From Porticoccaceae bacterium (GTDB lineage: Bacteria; Pseudomonadota; Gammaproteobacteria; Pseudomonadales; Porticoccaceae): a DNA stretch of 59,011 nucleotides. A program made the position numbers and the translations under genes. The notes beneath the pieces were generated by a model. The model saw only the letters and a program-made list of their open reading frames with translations. It was not told where the DNA came from and made no database searches. Shown piece by piece: positions 51,627 to 59,011 of this stretch. Location: assembly GCA_024644585.1 (NCBI GenBank), contig JAHEHM010000002.1:1-59011 (forward strand). Reading direction: 5' to 3'. Position 1 is the first letter of the stretch. Each line of letters opens with the position of its first letter.

Positions 51627-52859
51627 TTGGAATCAGTTTTGAAAGATATTCTATTAATAAATGTATTTGGTGAAGACAAACCTGGGGTCACAAGTGCGGT
51701 GACCAGTCTCTTGTCTAACTTTGATGTAACTATTCTAGATATAGGCCAAGCGGTCATCCATGACCAATTAAATTTAGGTCTTCTAGCCGCAATTCCAGGT
51801 GAAGCAAACTCAGATGATTTAATGGCTCAGGTGCAGGCATGTACCACTGAATTAAATATGCGTGTGAAATTTTTGCCCATTTCAGAGCAGCGTTATCAGC
51901 AATGGGTTGAGCAGCAGGGTAAGCCCCGCCATATAGTGACCCTTTTAGCGAGAAAAATTGAAGCGCAGCATTTAGCGGCGCTAACTGCTGTTGTTTCAAG
52001 GTACCAGCTTAATATAGATAAGATGGTCAGGCTTTCAGGCCGCATTGATTTGCATGAAACTGAAGAGCTCGGAAGAGCCTGTGTTGAGTTTTCAGTCCGC
52101 GGTGAAGCCTCAAATCCGCAAGCATTTAAAAAATCATTACTCGAGCTAGCCCATCAGTACGATATTGATATCGCCTTTCAAGAAGACAATATTTTCAGAC
52201 GTAACCGCCGATTGGTTGTATTCGATATGGATTCAACTCTAATAGATGCAGAAGTTATTGACGAATTAGCAATTGAAGCTGGCGTGGGTCAGCAGGTGGC
52301 TGAAATCACCGAAGCGGCAATGCAGGGTAAGCTTGATTTTAAACAGAGTTTTGAGCAGCGCTTGGCTCTGTTAGAGGGTTTAGATGCATCGGTTTTGCAA
52401 AAAATTGCACAGCGTTTGCAACTTAATGAGGGCGCCGAACATCTTATCTCCACATTGAAAAAACTGGGCTATAAGACTGCGATTGTGTCCGGTGGGTTTA
52501 GTTTTTTTGGCGAGTATCTCCAAGAAATTTTGGGTGTGGACTATGTCTATGCCAATCAATTAGATATTGAAAATGGAAAGGTAACCGGCCGAGTTAAGGG
52601 TGATATTATTGACGGTCAACGCAAGGCTGATCTATTGCGAGAGCTTGCTATGCGCGATGGCCTAATGTTGGAGCAGGTTATTGCCGTGGGTGATGGCGCC
52701 AATGATTTACCCATGCTAGATATTGCAGGGCTAGGCATCGCATTTAGAGCGAAACCTCTGGTGGAAGCGTCCGCAAAACAGGCGATATCCAGCTTAGGCT
52801 TGGATGGTATTCTTTATCTTCTGGGGTATTCAGACAAAGATACCGGTATTTTGGGTTAA
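51627..52859 (+). CDS. serB: Phosphoserine phosphatase with N-terminal ACT-like domains
   Basis: VVFDMDSTLIDAEVIDELA; VSGGFSFF; GDGANDLPML. Confidence 0.97.
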   Translation: MESVLKDILLINVFGEDKPGVTSAVTSLLSNFDVTILDIGQAVIHDQLNLGLLAAIPGEANSDDLMAQVQACTTELNMRVKFLPISEQRYQQWVEQQGKPRHIVTLLARKIEAQHLAALTAVVSRYQLNIDKMVRLSGRIDLHETEELGRACVEFSVRGEASNPQAFKKSLLELAHQYDIDIAFQEDNIFRRNRRLVVFDMDSTLIDAEVIDELAIEAGVGQQVAEITEAAMQGKLDFKQSFEQRLALLEGLDASVLQKIAQRLQLNEGAEHLISTLKKLGYKTAIVSGGFSFFGEYLQEILGVDYVYANQLDIENGKVTGRVKGDIIDGQRKADLLRELAMRDGLMLEQVIAVGDGANDLPMLDIAGLGIAFRAKPLVEASAKQAISSLGLDGILYLLGYSDKDTGILG

Positions 52860-52970
52860 TCATTTATTGCTCCCTGCCTATAGTTTGCAGGGGGTGTGAC
52901 TTTAATTAGTTAAAAGTTTTGATACATCGGGTATCATAGTTTTTTTAGCATTAATTGAGAGCAAGTTACC

Positions 52971-53540
52971 ATGGGAAATTACTCTACCAACGAATTTCGG
53001 TCCGGTCTAAAAGTGATGTTAGACGGAGATCCCTGTTCGATTTTAGATAACGAATTTGTAAAACCCGGTAAGGGTCAGGCGTTTAATCGTGTAAAACTAC
53101 GCAATTTAAAAACCGGTAGAGTGTTGGAGAAGACCTTTAAGTCAGGCGAATCCGTTGAAGGTGCTGATGTGCTAGATATGGATATGCAATATCTCTATGA
53201 AGATGGTGATTTTTGGTACTTTATGGAGCCCGATACCTTTGAGCAACATCAGGCCACTGAAACTGCGGTTGGTGATGCCAAGCTTTGGTTGAAGGAGCAG
53301 GATACCTGTATGGTCACTCTGTATAACGGCTCGCCACTTTCAGTGACACCGCCTATTCATGTTGAATTAGAAATTGTTGAAACAGACCCAGGTCTTCGCG
53401 GAGATACCGCACAGGGCGGTAGCAAGCCGGCGAGACTAGTCACTGGAGCAACGGTTAAAGTCCCCTTATTTTTAGATCAGGGTGATGTGATTAAGGTCGA
53501 TACCCGCACCGCCGAATATCAGGGTCGTGCCAAGGATTGA
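52971..53540 (+). CDS. efp: Elongation factor P
   Basis: [22 protein letters not shown]: Lys modification site of EpmA type. Confidence 0.97.
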   Translation: MGNYSTNEFRSGLKVMLDGDPCSILDNEFVKPGKGQAFNRVKLRNLKTGRVLEKTFKSGESVEGADVLDMDMQYLYEDGDFWYFMEPDTFEQHQATETAVGDAKLWLKEQDTCMVTLYNGSPLSVTPPIHVELEIVETDPGLRGDTAQGGSKPARLVTGATVKVPLFLDQGDVIKVDTRTAEYQGRAKD

Positions 53541-53571
53541 TCGTTTACAGGCTTAGACTGAGGACTACCCC

Positions 53572-54534
53572 ATAGATAATTGGCAACCCAGTGCAAAGCC
53601 TTTGATGCTGCAAATGCGGGCAAATCTGCTCGCATTTTTTCGCGCTTACTTTGCCGAGCAGTCAGTGATGGAAGTTGATCCGCCATTATTGGCAACAACC
53701 TCAGTGACTGACATCAATATTGAAAGTATTGGTGCGCAGGCTATGGGTCAGTCTTGCTTTCTTCAAACTTCCCCAGAATTTTTTATGAAACGATTGCTAG
53801 TATCAGGTGCTGGTGATATTTATAGCCTGGGGAAGGTATTTAGAGAGGCTGAGCAGGGTTCACGTCACAACCCAGAATTTACCCTATTAGAATGGTACCG
53901 TCTTGACTGGGACGAATTTCAGCTGATATCCGAAGTTGAAAACCTTGTTATCGGTGCCTATCAATCTATTCAAAATATAGAGATTCCAGTGAGTCGAATA
54001 AATTATGGGGACTGTTTCGAGCAGACACTGGGTATTGATCCTCATAAGGCAAAATTAAGCATACTGCAGTCCTTAGTCGAAGAAAAAGGCTACCCGCAAT
54101 GGGGCAGTGAAACCCGTGCTAACTGTCTAGATTTGTTGTTTACTGAGTTTGTTGAGCCCAAATTATCAAAAGGTTTAGTTACTGTGCATGATTACCCCGC
54201 CTGTCAGGCGGCGCTTGCTCAAACTTATAAGGATGCCAAGGGTCGCCTGGTGAGTCGCCGATTTGAGAGCTTTCTGAATGGATTAGAGCTAGCAAATGGT
54301 TATTTTGAGCTGACAGATGCAGAGCAACAGTCGCAGCGGTTTCAACATGATGTTAAACAAAGGCAGCAGGCTAATAAACCAGTTATGAGTATTGATGCCA
54401 AGCTAGATCAAGCAATGCGACAGGGGCTGCCAAGTTGTAGCGGCGTTGCCTTGGGTGTAGATCGGCTGTTAATGCAGCTATCACAGGCTCAATCGATCAA
54501 TGAGGTTTTGGCATTCCCTTGGGACCGTTGCTAG
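53572..54534 (+). CDS. epmA: EF-P--(R)-beta-lysine ligase, likely starting at an ATA codon (ORF track start 53602)
   Basis: Class II LysRS-like (QTSPEFFMKRLLVSGAGDIYSLGKVFRE, NPEFTLLEWYR, CSGVALGVDRL); conserved WQPSA N-terminus lies upstream of the first ATG/TTG; GAGGA 7 nt before ATA. Confidence 0.9.
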   Translation: MDNWQPSAKPLMLQMRANLLAFFRAYFAEQSVMEVDPPLLATTSVTDINIESIGAQAMGQSCFLQTSPEFFMKRLLVSGAGDIYSLGKVFREAEQGSRHNPEFTLLEWYRLDWDEFQLISEVENLVIGAYQSIQNIEIPVSRINYGDCFEQTLGIDPHKAKLSILQSLVEEKGYPQWGSETRANCLDLLFTEFVEPKLSKGLVTVHDYPACQAALAQTYKDAKGRLVSRRFESFLNGLELANGYFELTDAEQQSQRFQHDVKQRQQANKPVMSIDAKLDQAMRQGLPSCSGVALGVDRLLMQLSQAQSINEVLAFPWDRC

Positions 54535-54540
54535 CAGAAT

Positions 54541-55329
54541 TTAAGATTTAAAATAGTGGTTCATAACCTTTGAAGGTTTATCAACATCGGCTTTGCCCAC
54601 CACCTCTGCAGGAACGCCAGCGATAATCGAATGTGCAGGTACTGATTTCAAAACCACACTGGATGCGGCGACCATTGAGCCCTCAGCCACTTCAATATTT
54701 CCCAAAACCTTTGCGCCTGGCCCTAGTAAAACATTCTTTCTGATTTTAGGATGACGATCACCGCTTTCTTTTCCAGTACCGCCAAGGGTTACTGATTGCA
54801 TAATTGAAACTGAATCTTCAACCACAGCGGTTTCTCCTATAACTAGGCCGGTGGCATGATCAATCAAGATACCAGAACCAATTTTGGCTGCTGGATGAAT
54901 ATCCACAGCAAAATGAGTAGAGATACTATGCTGTAACATCAGGGCTAAGGATTGATTGCCTCTATTCCATAGCTGATGAGTTACTCTGTAGGCCTGCAAT
55001 GCAAGAAAACCTTTGAAGTAAAGAAAGGGAGTACTGTAAACAGAGCATGCTGAATCTCTATCTACTGTGGCCTGAATATCACGAGATGCAGCATACAGAA
55101 CCTGTTCACTGGTAAATATCTCATTGAATAATGGCAGTAAGGTGGCAAAGGGTATGGCTTGATTCGATAGCTTTGACGCTAGATGGAAGCCTAATGACTC
55201 ACCCATATTGTTGTGATCAAGTACGGTTGTCTGTAAAAAATTCGCCAGCATGGACTCATCCTTAATGACAACAGCGACCTCATCAACAATTTTGTGCCAC
55301 ACAAAGGCAATCGATTCCTGTTTATTCAC
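54541..55329 (-). CDS. cysE: Serine O-acetyltransferase (copy 2); ORF open from 55434, GTG at 55329 likelier start
   Basis: RDIQATVDRDSACSVYSTPFLYFKGFLALQAYRVTH; HPAAKIGSGILIDHATGLVIGETAVVEDSVSI; long form would overlap comF on the same strand. Confidence 0.92.
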   Translation of the reverse strand: MNKQESIAFVWHKIVDEVAVVIKDESMLANFLQTTVLDHNNMGESLGFHLASKLSNQAIPFATLLPLFNEIFTSEQVLYAASRDIQATVDRDSACSVYSTPFLYFKGFLALQAYRVTHQLWNRGNQSLALMLQHSISTHFAVDIHPAAKIGSGILIDHATGLVIGETAVVEDSVSIMQSVTLGGTGKESGDRHPKIRKNVLLGPGAKVLGNIEVAEGSMVAASSVVLKSVPAHSIIAGVPAEVVGKADVDKPSKVMNHYFKS

Positions 55330-55360
55330 TACATTCTCAGTGGTTAATTTATCTATTGGG

Positions 55361-56131
55361 TTATATTTTGATCGAGCTTGACTGATTATGCCAGCTTGTT
55401 TTTGCAATACACCATAAATCCACTGATTTTGCACCTGCTTCTACAAGACATTTACTCAGGGCATTAGCTGTGGCGCCCGTGGTAGTAATGTCGTCAACAA
55501 TCGCTAGTGATTTCCCTTCAATTAATTCTGAATTTCGAACAGCAAAGGTATGGGATAAAAGCTTTAATCGCTGTGCGCGGTTTTGAGTTTTTTGTGGCTT
55601 ACCCAGTTGCGTGCGATAGCAAATACCCTGATGTAAATGAGTCATGCTCAGCTCAGAGCAAAGACGGTGAGCAATTAACGCGCTTTGATTAAATCCCCGT
55701 CGCAGAATCTTGAGGGGATGGGCCGGTATTGGAATAACTATGCTAGGCAATGTCTGCGCTCTATAGGCTCGCTTTAAACGTTTTGCTAATAACGCACTTA
55801 ACTTTTTAGTCTCAGGGGCATGGAGTGTTTGCTTGATATTTTTTAGCGCGGTGGAAATAGGATATTGATAGTCGCAAAGCGCAATGCAACGACTGAAATA
55901 GGGTGGATTTTTTTGGCAATTAGGGCAGGTACTTGATTGGGGGAGTGGTTCGGAGCAGCGGACACAGGCTTGATCTATGTAAGGTAAGCTTGTTTCACAG
56001 TTGAGGCAATACAGTTCCTGCGCTAGCAAGAGTGGCTCGAGACAGAGAGAGCAACGACTCGGTAAAAACTGATGTTTAAGTTTTTTTAACGCAATCTTAA
56101 AAAATAATTGGCTGTTAAATGATACCGACAT
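55361..56131 (-). CDS. comF: ComF-family phosphoribosyltransferase
   Basis: Zn-finger CSLCLEPLL...CLNC; PRPP motif LAIVDDITTTGATANALSKCL. Confidence 0.93.
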   Translation of the reverse strand: MSVSFNSQLFFKIALKKLKHQFLPSRCSLCLEPLLLAQELYCLNCETSLPYIDQACVRCSEPLPQSSTCPNCQKNPPYFSRCIALCDYQYPISTALKNIKQTLHAPETKKLSALLAKRLKRAYRAQTLPSIVIPIPAHPLKILRRGFNQSALIAHRLCSELSMTHLHQGICYRTQLGKPQKTQNRAQRLKLLSHTFAVRNSELIEGKSLAIVDDITTTGATANALSKCLVEAGAKSVDLWCIAKTSWHNQSSSIKI

Positions 56132-56163
56132 CCTGTCTTTGTATCTCCCTTTGAAGCAAGGTT

Positions 56164-56712
56164 TTAAATCACCTTGCTGGTTGGATCCTCATCTTCCTCA
56201 TCAACTGCCTCAGGATCTACCTCTGGACGGTCAGGTGAGGCTTTTTTAGCTTCATTTTCACTGAGACCATAGTCTTCGCTTAAAATGCCACCAGGTACCT
56301 TAGGCGCGTAATCTCTGGGTGGTTGAACATCTTCAGGATTAATTAAAGGCTTGCCGTCTTCATCGGTTAAATTTAGATCCGAGCCGCCGGATTTGAGGAG
56401 TTGGCGTCCAATTTCTGGGCTTGCCAATCTAATTGCGCTCGTAGCTAAGTGCTCGTGAATTTGGCGATAACTTTGTGACATGCTCGTAGTGAGATGAGAC
56501 ACCTTCAAAAAATGTTCGGTGACTTCTTGCTGATATCTTTTAAGCTGACGTTCAGATTGCGCCAGTTTTTTTTCTAAATCCTGGACTGAATGGTCGCCCG
56601 CTTGATTCTTGCGTGCAAAGAGATGGCCTATGCCTGCCCCAATAAGAAAGAATGTCGCTGCTGTAATAATAATTGTTAACGTACTCATACTGCCCTCTAA
56701 AATACTTATCAC
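56164..56712 (-). CDS. zapG: DUF1043 / YhcB (ZapG)-like membrane protein
   Basis: N-terminal TM plus coiled-coil, FLIGAGIGHLFARK, HLTTSMSQSYRQIHEHLATSAIRL; adjacent to zapE. Confidence 0.85.
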   Translation of the reverse strand: MISILEGSMSTLTIIITAATFFLIGAGIGHLFARKNQAGDHSVQDLEKKLAQSERQLKRYQQEVTEHFLKVSHLTTSMSQSYRQIHEHLATSAIRLASPEIGRQLLKSGGSDLNLTDEDGKPLINPEDVQPPRDYAPKVPGGILSEDYGLSENEAKKASPDRPEVDPEAVDEEDEDPTSKVI

Positions 56713-56882
56713 TGAACATATTGCTGCTCAATATTGTACCCCAATATAGAGACTTATAGGCTAATTTGCCAGTGCAAAGAGTATTCTATAGCGTATTTTA
56801 AGGCGCAAATTAATCTTATTGCGGGTTGTTTTGCAGATCATGGATAGGTAGAGTGCAGTTTGTCTAATTTTTTTCCAATTCA

Positions 56883-57998
56883 ATGACAACTCCAAAACAG
56901 CGCTACGGTTCAGATTTAAAACGCGAGGGCTTCGTTGCAGACAAGGCTCAGAAGCTGGCTGTGGATCATCTAGATACATTGTATTTTCGGTTGGTGGCTG
57001 CCTATAACCACAGGCGAGACACAAGCTTCGCCAGTAAAATGAAGCGCATCATAAAGCGCAAAAAAAATAATCCGGTACTCGGGCTTTATTTATGGGGCGG
57101 CGTGGGTCGCGGCAAAACCTATCTGATGGATAATTTTTTTGAAAGCCTGCCCTTTGAATCAAAGTTGCGTATTCATTTCCATCGTTTTATGCGCAGAGTT
57201 CATGCAGAGCTAGGTGAATTTAAAGGGCATGCCAATCCCTTAGAAAAAGTAGCAGATAAAATTGCCAGTGAAACGCTGGTGATCTGTTTTGATGAATTCT
57301 TTGTCAGTGATATCACTGATGCAATGTTATTGGGAACATTATTTGAGGCTTTATTTGCTCGGGGTGTTTGCCTTGTTGCAACCTCAAATGTAGAGCCTAA
57401 TAAGTTGTATAAAAATGGCTTACAACGGCAACGCTTCCTTCCCGCTATTGAGTTAATTAACAGCCGCTGCCAGGTGATTAATGTGGATGGTGGCACTGAT
57501 TACCGTTTGCGAACCCTGACTAGCAACTCGTTATATCATCAGCCGCTAACTGATGAGAGTCGCAATGCAATTGAAGGTATTTTTCATTCTTTGGTGGCAG
57601 ATAAAAGTACTTTAATAGAGTATTCAGAGGTCGCTATTGCGGGCAGAGATATTCCTGTGATCGCAAAAAGCTCAGATGTTATTTGGTTTGATTTCAAAGC
57701 TATCTGTGAGGGTCCTCGCAGTCAGAATGATTACATTGATCTTTCTTGCGAATATCATGCCGTGGTTATTTCTAATATCCCAACCCTAAATAAAGAAAAA
57801 GACGATGCGACACGTCGATTTATTAATTTGGTGGATGAGTTTTATGATCGCAACGTAAATTTAGTGATCTCGGCAGACCAGCCTATAGAAACTCTTTATC
57901 AGGGGTCTAAATTGGTATTTGAGTTTGAACGTACAAAAAGTCGACTTATAGAGATGCAAACTTCGGAATTTCTCTCTCGAGCGCACCGCTCCGAGTAG
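56883..57998 (+). CDS. zapE: Cell division ATPase ZapE (AFG1-like)
   Basis: GLYLWGGVGRGKTYLMDNFFESLP; ICFDEFFVSDITDAMLLGTLFEALF. Confidence 0.96.
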   Translation: MTTPKQRYGSDLKREGFVADKAQKLAVDHLDTLYFRLVAAYNHRRDTSFASKMKRIIKRKKNNPVLGLYLWGGVGRGKTYLMDNFFESLPFESKLRIHFHRFMRRVHAELGEFKGHANPLEKVADKIASETLVICFDEFFVSDITDAMLLGTLFEALFARGVCLVATSNVEPNKLYKNGLQRQRFLPAIELINSRCQVINVDGGTDYRLRTLTSNSLYHQPLTDESRNAIEGIFHSLVADKSTLIEYSEVAIAGRDIPVIAKSSDVIWFDFKAICEGPRSQNDYIDLSCEYHAVVISNIPTLNKEKDDATRRFINLVDEFYDRNVNLVISADQPIETLYQGSKLVFEFERTKSRLIEMQTSEFLSRAHRSE

Positions 57999-58171
57999 TT
58001 TGCGAGTATTTTATTGCGGTTTAAATCTGCCTAAAGGGCAGGAAATAAAAGGTAATTTCGAAACATATGTAAAAAAATTGATTTTTAGGTCAATCAGTAC
58101 TTGTAATAGCGCACTATGCTCTTTACAATTCGCCCCCTTTTTTGGGATAGCCCAAGTTCAGGCAGGAACTA

Positions 58172-58600
58172 ATGAAAACGTATAGTGCAAAAGCAGAATC
58201 AGTAGAACGCGATTGGTACATTGTTGATGCGGCCGATAAGACTCTTGGCCGTTTAGCGACCGAAGTTGCGTCTAGGTTGCGTGGCAAACATAAGCCAGAA
58301 TACACCCCACATGTTGATACTGGCGATTACATCGTTATTATCAATGCAGAGAAAGTGACGGTAACTGGTAACAAAGCCACCAAGAAAATTTATTACTCTC
58401 ACACTGGATATCCTGGTGGAATCAAGGATATTACTTTTGAAAAGTTGATGGAGAAAGCACCAGAGCGTGCACTTCAGTCAGCGGTCAAAGGTATGTTACC
58501 TAAGGGTCCATTAGGACGTGAGATGTTCAGAAAGCTAAAGATCTATGTTGGCTCAGAGCACCCACATGCGGCACAACAGCCACAGACACTAGAACTGTAA
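58172..58600 (+). CDS. rplM: 50S ribosomal protein L13
   Basis: [59 protein letters not shown]. Confidence 0.98.
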   Translation: MKTYSAKAESVERDWYIVDAADKTLGRLATEVASRLRGKHKPEYTPHVDTGDYIVIINAEKVTVTGNKATKKIYYSHTGYPGGIKDITFEKLMEKAPERALQSAVKGMLPKGPLGREMFRKLKIYVGSEHPHAAQQPQTLEL

Positions 58601-58612
58601 CGGAAAGAAATC

Positions 58613-59005
58613 ATGGCAGATACTCAATATTACGGCACTGGCCGACGTAAAACATCAGCGGCACGTGTATTTTTGAAAAGCGGCAAGGGTGAGATTCAAG
58701 TTAACAATCTTTCTTTGGATAAATACTTTGGTCGTGAAGTTGCAAGAATGATTGTACGTCAACCATTTGACGTAGTTGATCTTGCTGATAAATTCGACGT
58801 TAAAATCTCAGTTGCCGGTGGTGGTAACTTTGGACAAGCCGGTGCAATCCGTCATGGTATTGCTAGAGCTTTGGTAGAATATGACGAAGGTCTTCGTTCT
58901 CCATTGCGTAAAGCTGGATTCTTGACCCGAGATGCTCGTCAAGTTGAGCGTAAAAAAGTTGGTTTGCACAAGGCGAGAAAACGTCCACAGTTCTCCAAAC
59001 GTTAA
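58613..59005 (+). CDS. rpsI: 30S ribosomal protein S9
   Basis: [15 protein letters not shown]... [18 protein letters not shown]-terminus. Confidence 0.98.
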   Translation: MADTQYYGTGRRKTSAARVFLKSGKGEIQVNNLSLDKYFGREVARMIVRQPFDVVDLADKFDVKISVAGGGNFGQAGAIRHGIARALVEYDEGLRSPLRKAGFLTRDARQVERKKVGLHKARKRPQFSKR

Positions 59006-59011
59006 TTTTTA

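Noticed and set aside
58000-58185. 61-aa plus-strand ORF before rplM
   Set aside because: Overlaps rplM start and promoter/leader region; no homology features; likely L13 leader.
1-59011. tRNA/rRNA genes, CRISPR arrays, IS elements, prophage or defence islands
   Set aside because: Read-through of intergenic regions showed no cloverleaf-like sequences, direct-repeat arrays, transposases, integrases or phage genes; nearly all space is accounted for by core genes. A tRNAscan/Infernal run would be needed for certainty.

Overview
This 59 kb window is dense chromosomal DNA from what looks like a marine gammaproteobacterium. I infer Cellvibrionales/SAR92-like from gene content and synteny; no search was run. 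Most of it is core genome: carB-greA, argF/argD, ffh-rpsP-rimM-trmD-rplS, rnr, dapF-lysA-lptM-cyaY-argH, hemCD-prfA-prmC-rhlB, smpB/ratAB/bamE/fur, panB-dNK-folK-pcnB, gluQ-dksA-sfsA, serB, efp-epmA, comF, zapG/zapE, rplM-rpsI. I saw no prophage, IS element, CRISPR array, tRNA or rRNA. The parts most worth a second look are: (1) a cbrB-position NtrC-family regulator (44279-45484, -) with no CbrA partner, missing the GAFTGA segment and with degenerate Walker B and receiver residues, followed in the syntenic CrcZ position by a possible sRNA (Hfq/Crc-type AAN repeats plus terminator) and a TGTTAC-N5-GTAACA palindrome; (2) a four-gene RR / TonB receptor / orphan periplasmic binding protein / hybrid HK-REC-Hpt locus (17621-23911), preceded by a 34-aa sORF coupled to the RR by TGATG; (3) a ~210 bp sORF + dyad + terminator unit upstream of rnr; (4) epmA apparently starting at an AUA codon, and pcnB with no possible AUG start; (5) a terminator-like hairpin at the extreme 5' end of the argD leader. 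Short genes absent from the ORF track (lptM, a DUF1289 protein) are also reported.
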